Source: Acholeplasmataceae bacterium (GTDB lineage: Bacteria > Bacillota_I > Bacilli_A > Acholeplasmatales > Acholeplasmataceae). From it: DNA of 64,000 bases. The stretch spans positions 186,001 to 250,000 of the forward strand of contig JAIOQX010000006.1 in NCBI GenBank assembly GCA_021108415.1, written 5' to 3'. The position numbers were made by a program, and so were the translations under genes. The notes below the pieces were generated by a model. The model was not told where the DNA came from. It ran no database searches and saw only the letters and a list, made by a program, of their open reading frames with translations. Of the stretch, positions 36,508 to 45,600 are shown piece after piece (positions within the stretch are counted from its first letter, which is position 1; the number at the start of each line of letters is the position of its first letter).

Positions 36508-37449
36508 TTAAGCCTCATTTTTGTATGCTTTTACAACTTTTTCTGCGTCTTTTACAAATGCATCTAATTGATCCCAATTTTCAATTCTACATCCTGAAGC
36601 CTTTGCGTGTCCGCCTCCAGCGTATTGATTTGCAAGTGTATTAATTTCTGGACCATTTGATCTTAATCTAATTCTAATTTCACTTGGGTATTCAATAAAT
36701 AAAGCCCATACAGGAAATCCTTCAATACCTGATAGTGAATTAACAACTGATGCTGCTTGCTCATCAGTGATTCCAAATTTATTGATAACATCTCTGGTCA
36801 TCTTAATGTAGATGAATCCATCACAAGCTACATAATTTGAATAAACATATCCTTTTAATGCAACCATATTAAGTGTTTCTTTACTTAATGATTGGTCAAT
36901 AAATTCAACGTCTACGCCTTTTTCTATAAGCATACCTGCTAATTGGTGCGTAATCTTAGAAACGCCTCTATATCTAAATCTACCTGTATCTGTGACAATA
37001 CCTGTATAAAGAGCGATTGCGCCTTCTTTAGTTAGTTTTAATTCGTTTTTAAATGAATGATAAAAATATGCAATCATTTGTGCACATGATGGGAAAGATG
37101 TATCTACCCATCTTAAATCACCGTAATCATCAACTGGTATATGGTGATCTATTTTTATCAAATAACTTCCCATTTCATATCTAGGGTCGCTAATACGTTC
37201 AGATGTTGCTGTATCTACAACAATAACTAATGCATTTGCATATTTATCATCTGTAATCGTATCTACTTTTCCTACAAAATCTACAAAATCTGAAGTTTGT
37301 CCAACAACATATACATGTTTGTTTGGATAAGTTGTTTTTATAATATCCTTTAATCCAAATTGTGCGCCATAACAATCTCCATCAGGTCTTTTATGTCCAT
37401 GGATGATAATCGTTTCTGCTGCTTTAATCTTATTTAATATTCTTTTCAT
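36508..37449 (-). CDS. nrnA: DHH/DHHA1 phosphoesterase, NrnA-like (copy 1)
   Basis: 313 residues from the ATG at 37449, which has AAAGGG nine bases upstream; a longer frame from a TTG at 37470 is unlikely. DHH motifs: HGHKRPDGD, VVDTA, IDHH and VTDTGRF; the DHHA1 end has GGGHAKASG. The enzyme degrades nano-RNA and in some species 3'-phosphoadenosine 5'-phosphate. It overlaps the neighbouring paralogue by 20 bases. The two proteins share all motifs but are clearly diverged, so they are a tandem duplicate, not a split gene. Confidence 0.92.
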   Translation of the reverse strand: MKRILNKIKAAETIIIHGHKRPDGDCYGAQFGLKDIIKTTYPNKHVYVVGQTSDFVDFVGKVDTITDDKYANALVIVVDTATSERISDPRYEMGSYLIKIDHHIPVDDYGDLRWVDTSFPSCAQMIAYFYHSFKNELKLTKEGAIALYTGIVTDTGRFRYRGVSKITHQLAGMLIEKGVDVEFIDQSLSKETLNMVALKGYVYSNYVACDGFIYIKMTRDVINKFGITDEQAASVVNSLSGIEGFPVWALFIEYPSEIRIRLRSNGPEINTLANQYAGGGHAKASGCRIENWDQLDAFVKDAEKVVKAYKNEA

Positions 37450-38389
37450 TTTCTTGTGCCCTTTCGTCAAAATCTTTTAATATATCTTCTACTTCGTTCC
37501 AATCTTTCAAACTTGCTCCACATGCGTGATTATGTCCACCGCCGCCATATTTTTTAGCAATATCCACAATCACAATACCTCTTGATCTAAATTCACCAAC
37601 AATCACGTTCTTTTCAACATCTTCAGTAAAATTAGCCCAAATAGGTACTTCAATAATACCCGCCATCTGATTCACCATACCTCTAGATATCGATTGAAAA
37701 TCAAGTCCACTTTCTTCGATTACTTTTATATCATTTTTTCGATATGCGACAAAATGTTCTGTCAATTCAAAATTCTGAAAGATTTGTTTAGTTTGTCGTT
37801 TCTTTAAAGGTTCTGTATAGATGAAATCATAAAACGGTTGAATCTCAGGTTGAAAACTTGTGATATATGATGCTAATTCAAATGTTTGACTTGGATTTGT
37901 TAAATATAAAAACCTTCCAGTATCTGTAACCATACCTCCATAAAGGTAGGTTGCAGCTTCTTGAGTAATTCTAAATTCAAATTCTCTAGCTAAATCTACA
38001 ATCATCTCAGCTGCTGAGGCAAATGTTGGGTCTTTATAAAATATGCTAACACCTTGGACATCTGTATCATTTTGATGATGGTCAATAATGACTATCTCTT
38101 TTCCAAGTTGATAACGATCATCACTAATTAGTTTAGTTACTGAAACATCAGTAATGATCACTAATGCGTCTTGATAAGTTTCATCGGTGATTTCATCCAT
38201 TTGAGCTTTATAACTCATTTGATTTAAATCTCCTACAACATAGACTTGCTTTTGTGGATAATTTTCTTTTAATAGTAGACCTAAACCATATTGTGAACCG
38301 ATTGCATCCATGTCTGGTCTAGTGTGTCTGTGGATGATGATTTTTTGATAATTTTCTATTTTTTTAAGTATTTCATTTTTAATATTCAT
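37430..38389 (-). CDS. DHH/DHHA1 phosphoesterase, NrnA-like (copy 2)
   Basis: 319 residues. It contains the same set of motifs as the next gene: HRHTRPDMDAIGSQ, ITDVS (the Asp kept, the following residues changed), IDHHQ, VTDTGRF and GGGHNHACG. All metal-binding His and Asp seem kept, so it should be active. It is the first gene of the operon nrnA-like, nrnA, ttcA-like, mgtC-like, mnmE. Specialisation of the pair, for example nano-RNA versus pAp or cyclic dinucleotide products, is possible but cannot be told from sequence. Confidence 0.9.
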   Translation of the reverse strand: MNIKNEILKKIENYQKIIIHRHTRPDMDAIGSQYGLGLLLKENYPQKQVYVVGDLNQMSYKAQMDEITDETYQDALVIITDVSVTKLISDDRYQLGKEIVIIDHHQNDTDVQGVSIFYKDPTFASAAEMIVDLAREFEFRITQEAATYLYGGMVTDTGRFLYLTNPSQTFELASYITSFQPEIQPFYDFIYTEPLKKRQTKQIFQNFELTEHFVAYRKNDIKVIEESGLDFQSISRGMVNQMAGIIEVPIWANFTEDVEKNVIVGEFRSRGIVIVDIAKKYGGGGHNHACGASLKDWNEVEDILKDFDERAQENEKNIK

Positions 38390-38437
38390 ACTAAATTCCT
38401 TTCCATTACGGATTATAATAGTATATCATAAATAGAG

Positions 38438-38462
38438 AGAAAAAGCGATTATATAACCGCTT
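38438..38462 (-). terminator. Terminator after the membrane protein gene at 38476
   Basis: The minus strand reads AAGCGGTTA and TAATCGCTT around a minimal loop (38443-38462; one G-U pair), followed by TTTTTC. It ends the transcript of the thermonuclease and membrane protein genes. Confidence 0.75.
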
Positions 38463-38475
38463 AATTCTAAATATT

Positions 38476-39306
38476 TTATACTGATATATCGCTATCTTTA
38501 GCGTTATTTAACTTTTCAACATCTTTTTTAAGACCTTGGGACATTTTATCTTTTCCTAATGTTTTAGGTTGTTTAACAAAGATAAAATAATACGCAACCA
38601 TAACAACCACTAAATAGATGACTAAATTTCTAATAACCTTATCTCTAATACTAATGATAATAGGTATATTATAATTGACGCCTTCTATATCTGTAGAAGG
38701 TCCTTCTTGATGTAAATCAACATAATCTTGAAGCGGTGTATTTAATGTGAAAAGATCTTCTGTAAGTTCGACTTCTACTTCAAAGATTTGAATACCTTCT
38801 TTAGTAAATGTAATTTTATTGATCGTTTGATAGACTTCATTTTCTTCAAAATAACTTCTTAAAAACAAAGACCCTTGAGTATCTGGATTAAATACTGAAT
38901 ATAATCCTAGGTTATATAGATTAAATCCTGTGTATGAAACTTCAAGATCGGAAGTTGTACTTACTAATACATCAAAGTATTCAGGAAACATCTCTCCACT
39001 ATTTTGAATGACTAGAAGTTGGAATCCATCTAATACACTTAATATACCGTCTGTACTATTGACATGTGCAGCTTGATAAATGAGTACTAAAAACTCACTA
39101 TCCTCTTGAGTAATAGTTTGTTCGAAAACAGGAGTTTGATCATAATATGCAGCAGAAATTAACTCTTCATATTTTTGATCTTCCAATTTTTGAGTCGCGA
39201 TATCAACAATCTCTCTTGATCGATAATATTCATCAGTGATGCTTGCGACAAGCATTAAACCGATTGCAATAATCAATCCAAAGATGACTCTATTAACAAT
39301 TTTCAT
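38476..39306 (-). CDS. Bitopic membrane protein of unknown function
   Basis: 276 residues. One hydrophobic helix at about 7-23 and another near 232-252, the latter followed by a charged cytoplasmic tail with several Lys; the 200 residues between them are acidic, beta-rich and lie outside. No family is recognised. It starts one base behind the thermonuclease lipoprotein gene, so the two are certainly cotranscribed. A partner role for the surface nuclease is possible. Confidence 0.75.
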   Translation of the reverse strand: MKIVNRVIFGLIIAIGLMLVASITDEYYRSREIVDIATQKLEDQKYEELISAAYYDQTPVFEQTITQEDSEFLVLIYQAAHVNSTDGILSVLDGFQLLVIQNSGEMFPEYFDVLVSTTSDLEVSYTGFNLYNLGLYSVFNPDTQGSLFLRSYFEENEVYQTINKITFTKEGIQIFEVEVELTEDLFTLNTPLQDYVDLHQEGPSTDIEGVNYNIPIIISIRDKVIRNLVIYLVVVMVAYYFIFVKQPKTLGKDKMSQGLKKDVEKLNNAKDSDISV

Positions 39307-39307
39307 A

Positions 39308-40741
39308 CTAAGCCCACATACCTAAGTTGTTTGCTTTTGCATAGCTTTCAGCATTTTGGAACCATTGGTCTAATGAAATACCATTAAATACCAATTGTTG
39401 ATCTTCATCTGAGTAATTGTTTTGAGAATAGCCCATTTTAACCACCATATAATTGACTAAAACACCATCTGCCCAAACTAGACCCAAATGTCTACCATAA
39501 GTTTCTCTAATGCCTGAAGTTGGATCATGTTGAATATAAACGGTTGTAGCATTTTCTAAAAGGCTTGCTACATATTGTTGTGCGTCTGCTGCTAAGTTAC
39601 CAGATCCCGTTTCTAAAGTATCAATACCTATAAATCTTACGCGATCATTACCTTCAAACCCTGGTGTGAAATATGCTGTATCACCATCATTATTATAAAT
39701 AAATTCTACTTCCACAACCCCACCTGCTTGAGTGAAATAATCTAGTAATAAATATTCTGCTTCAAGTGTAAAAGTTTCTGGATAAACTACTGGATGAGAT
39801 CCAAACATTTCGTAATTGTCTACTGCATAAATTCCCCAATCTGCAATATTAAACGTTGTATCACCTTCGACTACTGAGATGTCTCTTACAAATGTTTTAT
39901 CATTTGCATAAGTTAGACCACTTCCAACAGTACCTAGAACATCTGTATCCACACCGTTATAATAAGTAAGTGCGATTGCTTCTCTACCGTTGTAATATAG
40001 ATCAGCTGATGTCATATCAGCAAGTGATAAAATGGCAGCTTTACTATTTGGGTTTGCGATTATAAATGTTTCATGTGACGCAATCGTTCCTGTAAGTGGT
40101 ATTTCAATTTCTGTTGTTGAGGTTGTAACTCTTCTATATATAGTTAACATGAAGTTTGATAAATCAATGGCTGCATCTGTAGTATTATACAACTCAATCA
40201 TCTTAGATTCATCTGATCCTTCAAAGTACTTAGATATGATAAGTCCTAACTCTGGAATAATTAACTCTTCAGCAATATATACTAAAACTACTGCATCATC
40301 AGCTAAGACATCTCCAACATCTAATAGATTACCATACTCTACAAAGATACCTGGCTCAACGTCATTAGTTTCTATTGTTTGTATTTCTACAATAACATTT
40401 AATCTAGACAGGCTTGAATATATTTGTGCTTGTGTCATTCCTGTTAAGTCCGGTAGGACATTTGCAAACAATGCAAAATTTACAGTAATCGTTGCTCCTG
40501 GTTCATATTCTGCTCCTACTGTATATCCATCACCATATGACACAAAATAGCCTTCTGTGATATCTACGTTAATAACATCTTCAAAAGTTCCAATGATACC
40601 TAAACTTGAAAATATATTGACAACTTCTTGTTTTGATTTTCCTGCTAAATCTGGTAAAACTAACTCTTCGTCAGTTTTACATGCAGCTAAAGTAATCATC
40701 GATACTAAAGCTAGCATAATTAATAATGTTTTTTTTATCAT
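39308..40741 (-). CDS. Surface lipoprotein with PASTA repeats, lamin-tail domain and thermonuclease domain
   Basis: 477 residues. Lipobox LAAC (Cys21); two PASTA-type repeats (about 28-160); a lamin-tail domain (about 163-290, with KMIELYNTTDAAIDLSN); a staphylococcal-nuclease domain (about 345-477). Catalytic residues match in position: DGDT, then RFIGIDTLE with Arg, Asp and Glu at the spacing of R35, D40 and E43, and YGRHLG with the Arg87 equivalent. It should cut DNA or RNA outside the cell, feeding nucleotide uptake. Two PASTA repeats, otherwise known from peptidoglycan-binding kinases and PBPs, are unusual here. Promoter with extended -10 upstream. Confidence 0.92.
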   Translation of the reverse strand: MIKKTLLIMLALVSMITLAACKTDEELVLPDLAGKSKQEVVNIFSSLGIIGTFEDVINVDITEGYFVSYGDGYTVGAEYEPGATITVNFALFANVLPDLTGMTQAQIYSSLSRLNVIVEIQTIETNDVEPGIFVEYGNLLDVGDVLADDAVVLVYIAEELIIPELGLIISKYFEGSDESKMIELYNTTDAAIDLSNFMLTIYRRVTTSTTEIEIPLTGTIASHETFIIANPNSKAAILSLADMTSADLYYNGREAIALTYYNGVDTDVLGTVGSGLTYANDKTFVRDISVVEGDTTFNIADWGIYAVDNYEMFGSHPVVYPETFTLEAEYLLLDYFTQAGGVVEVEFIYNNDGDTAYFTPGFEGNDRVRFIGIDTLETGSGNLAADAQQYVASLLENATTVYIQHDPTSGIRETYGRHLGLVWADGVLVNYMVVKMGYSQNNYSDEDQQLVFNGISLDQWFQNAESYAKANNLGMWA

Positions 40742-40775
40742 TTATATACATCTCCTACTTGTAATGTGCAAGAAT

Positions 40776-40784
40776 ATTATATCA
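40776..40784 (-). promoter_or_regulatory. Extended -10 promoter of the thermonuclease operon
   Basis: Minus strand TGATATAAT (40776-40784), 35 bases before the ATG at 40741. A palindrome TTTATACT-TT-AGTATAAA (40819-40836) lies upstream and could be an operator. Confidence 0.55.
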
Positions 40785-40859
40785 TAATTGATGGATTTAT
40801 TGTAAAAATCTTATCTTCTTTATACTTTAGTATAAAAAGATGTGTTTTATCAAGAAATA

Positions 40860-40897
40860 TAAAAAAAAGTGGCTCTGTTAATAAACAGAACCACTTT
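40860..40897 (-). terminator. Terminator of the ABC importer/LTD operon
   Basis: A 14-bp stem with one G-U pair (40866-40879 with 40884-40897, loop AATA), followed on the minus strand by eight T. It lies behind the stop codon at 40924. Confidence 0.88.
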
Positions 40898-40923
40898 GTA
40901 TAAACTTTATATCTTAATAAAAA

Positions 40924-43900
40924 TTATGAAACTGTATGAGTGCCTAAATAAGTTAATGTATCTTGTGGATATTCTGTCCATTCAGCTAAATTAAATGTAG
41001 CATTTGGGCCGACAACATTAGCATTTCTTACCCATGTAACATCTGCAGCATCATTTTGATTATTTGTATGTCCAATTGATAAGATGATATCAATAATAAC
41101 GCCATCTTTTTTAAGAACAACACAGTCATCACCATTCCAGTTTGGAACACTTGGATATGATTGAGCAACATCAGCAAGATCTAAGATCGCTTGAACAGCA
41201 CTAGCGTTAGCAATAATGAATACTTCACCAGCTGCTAAAGTTCCAGTTAATGTATATGTTACAGAAGCTTCAGTTCCACCATTTGAATATAATTCTAATG
41301 AGTATACTGTTAAGTCTAATGTATCCATAGTTGGATTATACAATTCTAATGCTTTATTACTTCCTGAACCTTCAATGTATTCAGAAATGAACAAGTCCAT
41401 AACTACTGGAAGAACCATTGTATGTGCACCAATATAATCAAAAGTATCTTGTGCATATGAAACCCATTCAGTTGGTGTATAAACTGCATTTGGACCAGTT
41501 ACTGATTCTGCACGAACGATTGTATGATTAGCTGTTGAGCCGTCACCAGCAGTCCATTCTGAACCTGGGTCTTCTCCTACTAAACCGATAACATCAATTA
41601 CAACACCTGATTTAACAAGTTCAACTGCATCGTCACCATTAAAGTATGTAACGCTTGCTGCTAAATCGCCTTCATCAAGAATTGCTTGAACAGAACCTGA
41701 ATTATAAATAACATATACATCACCATTAAGTAGTGTACCAGTTAAGGTAACTGTATTATTTGGTGTTGTAGCGCCATTTGAATATTGGTTAACTGTATAT
41801 AATGATAAATCAACATCTGCACCAGTACCATTAAAGATTTCTAATGCTTTATTGTTTGATCCACCTTCAATATATTCAGAGAAGAATAAGTCTGTAGCTC
41901 CATATACTGTTGAAGGAACACCAACAGATATTTCAAATGTAGCAACTGCTTCAACTCCGTTAACTGTTACTGTTGCAGTTAATGTAACTGTTTCAGTAAA
42001 TTCAGCAGGAAGAACTACTGCACCAGTAGATGCGTTAATTAACGCATCATTTGATGAAGTCCAAACGATTGTAGATGAATAATCACCTGTAGCAGGAAGA
42101 ACTAATGTTCCTGCTTCAGTGATTGCTTCTACTAATTCAATTTCTTGAGCTGCTGCTGCAGCTTTATCAGCATCTGATAATGTACCAACACTTAATAATG
42201 TTGTGTTTGTATAATATAGGAAAGGACCATTAGCCCAAGCCATATTAGCTGTAACATTTAATACATCGCCAACTACGATAGCTTCTAAAGCAGTTTGTGC
42301 TTCAGTAGATAAAGTAGCTCTTGAGTCAAATTTCATAACTACTGAATTACCTTCAGCAGGTCTTGATAATGTAACGCTAATATTACTATAACCATCTACA
42401 TAAACATCAGTAACTAATAAGTTAGTCAATTCAACTAGTAAACCTTGGTTAACTAGCATATCATCATTTAATAATACTGCATCGACATTAGTTGCTGCAG
42501 GAAGAGTACCTGTAGTAAGTGCGACAACTTCTGTTGGAGAAATTTGTCTAAGTCCATTATAGACTGCACGTGCACCGGTAACTTTAACTTCCATGCCTAC
42601 GTTAGCTTCAAATATTGCTTGCATTGCAGAATCACTTGTATAAACAGCAATACCGCCTGTAGCATCTTGTACGAAATAAGTTCTGTAATATGCATCTGAT
42701 GTAACAACACCTTGAACGATAACAACGTCTTCTAATTCAGCATCGATTGCTGCACTAATTGGAACGATATTACCAACTAAGATTTCAAATGCTTTTGTTT
42801 CAGTTTCAGTACCTTTAGTAATTGTAGCAGTTAAAGTTACTGTAACTTGTTTCATATCAGCAGGAACCATAATAGCACCAGCATCAGTAATAACTGCTGT
42901 GTCATCAGAAGCCCATGTGATTGCAGTTCCTAGATAAGCATCTAATAATGTTAGAGTTTCATCTGCGATAACTGGTTGATCAACTTCTACCATAAGCGTA
43001 GCTTTTGTAGCTGCAACTGCAGCTGCATCAGATAAGACGCTTTCAGTAATCATTGTTGTATCTGTGAAATATAGGTAAGGACCTTTATTCCAAGCAAGTG
43101 GATTTGTAATTGTTACAACATCACCAACAGCTAGTGTAGCAAGTAGAGCAGCTGCTTCAGTTGAAAGTGTAACTCTTGAATCTTGCTTCATAGTCATTTG
43201 GATACCAGAAACCATATTTAATAAATCAATATAAGTATTTCCATAAGAGTCAGAATCAACGCCAACCACGATTAAACCAGTCATTTCGACTAATTGTCCT
43301 TGGAATGGTTCTAATGAATCAGAATCTAGGTTATGTTCATCAACGTTAACAGCAGCGATTGGAGCTACTGGATCGCCAACTAATGTATAACCGTCTTTAA
43401 TACTTGATAATTGGATTAAACCATTATAAACAGCTCTTTCACCAATTAGAGTAACTTCTTTACCATAATTAGCTTGTAAGAATGTTTCAAGATCACCCCA
43501 GCTTGTATAAATTGCAATACCAGCTGTTTCATCTTGGATAAAGTATGTGTTTTGATATTCAGCAGAAGTAATGATACCTGTGATTTCTACTAAATGACCA
43601 GTTCCTAATTGAACTGCTTCTAAAATTGTTGAATTTGGAAGTTCACCAACTGTAAGAACAACAGTAAATGTTCCAACTTCAGTACCTTTAGTAATTGTTG
43701 CAGTTAATGTAACATCTTCTTGACCTGTAACAGGTAAAGTTAATGCGCCTGTAGCTACATCAACTAATAGAGAATCTGAAGCCCATGCAATTGTTGCACC
43801 TTGTTCAGATAAAACAGGAAGTGTAAGAGTTTCTGCTTCAATATATTCATATTCAAACATTGGAGCTAATTCATCTTTAGCCATTTCAACAGCTTCAGCA

Positions 43901-45483
43901 TCAGATGCGATAAATGTAATGTCTTCTACTTCGCCTGTAAATACTAATGTATAGATTGTTCTGTCACTTCTATAAGAGAACATAAACGCATTAAATGAAA
44001 CAACTTTATCATCAAATGCATTAAACGCTGCTTTATTAGATCTATAATAAATCATAATTGCATTGTCAGTATGAGGTGAATTTGATGCTGAGTTAATATC
44101 AGAACCACTATAATCAGTGTTTACAAAGAATGTATCATAATTACCATCACCTTGAATTCTTACTTTTGCAGTAACTTGTACATATTCATAAGTAAATAAA
44201 TTACTAGGTCCATATGTAGGTGCATCATTTTGAACATATGCATCAACATCATCAACGATAGTTGGAGTTAATACAGTTACATCACCTTCTGATGGAGTAG
44301 CAACTGCTGGCATAGTAGAATCAGTTGTATTGTTTAATTGTGGAGATCCATTATATACATCAAATATTCCATAGATATCGTAAACCATACCTACTGTTAC
44401 TGTTGGAGCTGAACCATAATAAACTGCTAAGATTCCAGTTGAATCTGCAAATAAATATGAATCGGCAGTCAAACCAACAACTGTAACATTTTCAACTTTA
44501 ACAAAATCATCTTTAACAGCGTTTGTTAAAATATCAGAAATACTTGTGAATAATGTAGGTTCTACGTTAGCTAATACTAATACTGAGAAGTCTTTAGTAA
44601 CGCTTTGAGTATCTTTAGTTAATGTAGCAGTTAAGATAACTGTAACATCATCTAATCCCATTGCTGGACGAGTCACTGTTCCATCATCAGCGATAACTGC
44701 TGTATTATCTGATGACCATGTAACTGTAACGCCTTCAGCTCCTACTGTAGCAGGTAATGTGATATCGGTAGCAACACCACCAGAGATTCCATCTAATAAT
44801 AAAGCTGTTTTAGCTTCATCTAAAATTTGTGATACTGGTTTTTCAGTAAATGCTAAAACTTTAATTAAGAAAGTTTTTTCTTCACCGCCAATAGTTGCTG
44901 TTAATGTAACAACTTGATTAGCAATACCAAAATTAGGTCTAACTACTGTTCCATCAACTGCTACATAATCAGCATTTGATGTAGTCCAAGTAACGTTAAG
45001 TCCTAATGCTGTTGCAGGAAGAACGATATTAGTTGTTGTTTCATAAACTGAACCAACCATTTCTAATGTAGTCCCTGTGATCACGATTGCATCTAATGCA
45101 TCCATTGGATCAATAACAACTACTGCTGCGATAACAGTTACTGTTACAGAATAAGTTTCTGAAACATCACCTAATGTTAATGTAGCAGTTAAAGTAACTT
45201 CAGTATCTGTAGCTGGTCTAGTAACAACACCTGCGTTACTAATAACAGCTGGATTGCTAGAAGCCCAAGATACTTGAATTTCACCGATTGTTTCAGGTAA
45301 AATTAAGTTCTTCGTAACTGAGTCCTGTGTGTCGCCACTTGAGAAAGTAACGGCAACCGTTTCTAATGCTTGATCTACTAAATCTTGGTCTGAGTCACCA
45401 CAAGCGACTAGTACCACTGCAGAAAGCAAAACGAACATAAACGTTAACAGAACTTTAGATAAATTAAATCTTTTTGATTTCAT
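40924..45483 (-). CDS. Giant surface lipoprotein with Ig-like, OB-like and two lamin-tail domains
   Basis: 1519 residues. Lipobox LVAC (Cys28); three atrophied bacterial Ig-type repeats (about 32-305); an OB-fold-like segment (about 310-420); another Ig-type repeat; then a duplicated unit of OB-like (ITGIITSAEYQNTYFIQDE and QGVVTSDAYYRTYFVQDA) plus Ig-type repeat; and two lamin-tail domains at the C-terminus (LFFSEYIEGGSNNKALEIFN, LFISEYIEGSGSNKALELYN). These modules are found in extracellular nucleases of the ExeM group, but I see no nuclease catalytic domain. It probably binds a polymer such as DNA at the cell surface. It follows the solute-binding protein gene after a hairpin and is likely in the same operon. 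Confidence 0.85.
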   Translation of the reverse strand: MKSKRFNLSKVLLTFMFVLLSAVVLVACGDSDQDLVDQALETVAVTFSSGDTQDSVTKNLILPETIGEIQVSWASSNPAVISNAGVVTRPATDTEVTLTATLTLGDVSETYSVTVTVIAAVVVIDPMDALDAIVITGTTLEMVGSVYETTTNIVLPATALGLNVTWTTSNADYVAVDGTVVRPNFGIANQVVTLTATIGGEEKTFLIKVLAFTEKPVSQILDEAKTALLLDGISGGVATDITLPATVGAEGVTVTWSSDNTAVIADDGTVTRPAMGLDDVTVILTATLTKDTQSVTKDFSVLVLANVEPTLFTSISDILTNAVKDDFVKVENVTVVGLTADSYLFADSTGILAVYYGSAPTVTVGMVYDIYGIFDVYNGSPQLNNTTDSTMPAVATPSEGDVTVLTPTIVDDVDAYVQNDAPTYGPSNLFTYEYVQVTAKVRIQGDGNYDTFFVNTDYSGSDINSASNSPHTDNAIMIYYRSNKAAFNAFDDKVVSFNAFMFSYRSDRTIYTLVFTGEVEDITFIASDAEAVEMAKDELAPMFEYEYIEAETLTLPVLSEQGATIAWASDSLLVDVATGALTLPVTGQEDVTLTATITKGTEVGTFTVVLTVGELPNSTILEAVQLGTGHLVEITGIITSAEYQNTYFIQDETAGIAIYTSWGDLETFLQANYGKEVTLIGERAVYNGLIQLSSIKDGYTLVGDPVAPIAAVNVDEHNLDSDSLEPFQGQLVEMTGLIVVGVDSDSYGNTYIDLLNMVSGIQMTMKQDSRVTLSTEAAALLATLAVGDVVTITNPLAWNKGPYLYFTDTTMITESVLSDAAAVAATKATLMVEVDQPVIADETLTLLDAYLGTAITWASDDTAVITDAGAIMVPADMKQVTVTLTATITKGTETETKAFEILVGNIVPISAAIDAELEDVVIVQGVVTSDAYYRTYFVQDATGGIAVYTSDSAMQAIFEANVGMEVKVTGARAVYNGLRQISPTEVVALTTGTLPAATNVDAVLLNDDMLVNQGLLVELTNLLVTDVYVDGYSNISVTLSRPAEGNSVVMKFDSRATLSTEAQTALEAIVVGDVLNVTANMAWANGPFLYYTNTTLLSVGTLSDADKAAAAAQEIELVEAITEAGTLVLPATGDYSSTIVWTSSNDALINASTGAVVLPAEFTETVTLTATVTVNGVEAVATFEISVGVPSTVYGATDLFFSEYIEGGSNNKALEIFNGTGADVDLSLYTVNQYSNGATTPNNTVTLTGTLLNGDVYVIYNSGSVQAILDEGDLAASVTYFNGDDAVELVKSGVVIDVIGLVGEDPGSEWTAGDGSTANHTIVRAESVTGPNAVYTPTEWVSYAQDTFDYIGAHTMVLPVVMDLFISEYIEGSGSNKALELYNPTMDTLDLTVYSLELYSNGGTEASVTYTLTGTLAAGEVFIIANASAVQAILDLADVAQSYPSVPNWNGDDCVVLKKDGVIIDIILSIGHTNNQNDAADVTWVRNANVVGPNATFNLAEWTEYPQDTLTYLGTHTVS

Positions 45484-45555
45484 TTGTATCCTCCGTTTTT
45501 TTTGTTTATTCTTTTTGACGTCTTATTTCAGATCATCAAAATATATAATTTTTAT

Positions 45556-45582
45556 GTTGCCAGCCAGTTTATGACTGGCAAC
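45556..45582. other. Stable hairpin between solute-binding protein and LTD protein genes
   Basis: GTTGCCAG (45556-45563) and CTGGCAAC (45575-45582) form a perfect, unusually GC-rich 8-bp stem with an 11-base loop. No T run follows on the minus strand, so it is more likely an mRNA-stabilising or processing element, or a partial terminator, than a full stop. No clear promoter follows before the LTD gene. Confidence 0.6.
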
Positions 45583-45600
45583 TCTTGTAACCAAATTTAA

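Noticed and set aside
36508-38389. The two NrnA-like frames as one gene broken by a frameshift
   Set aside because: Each contains a full set of DHH and DHHA1 motifs and its own ribosome site.
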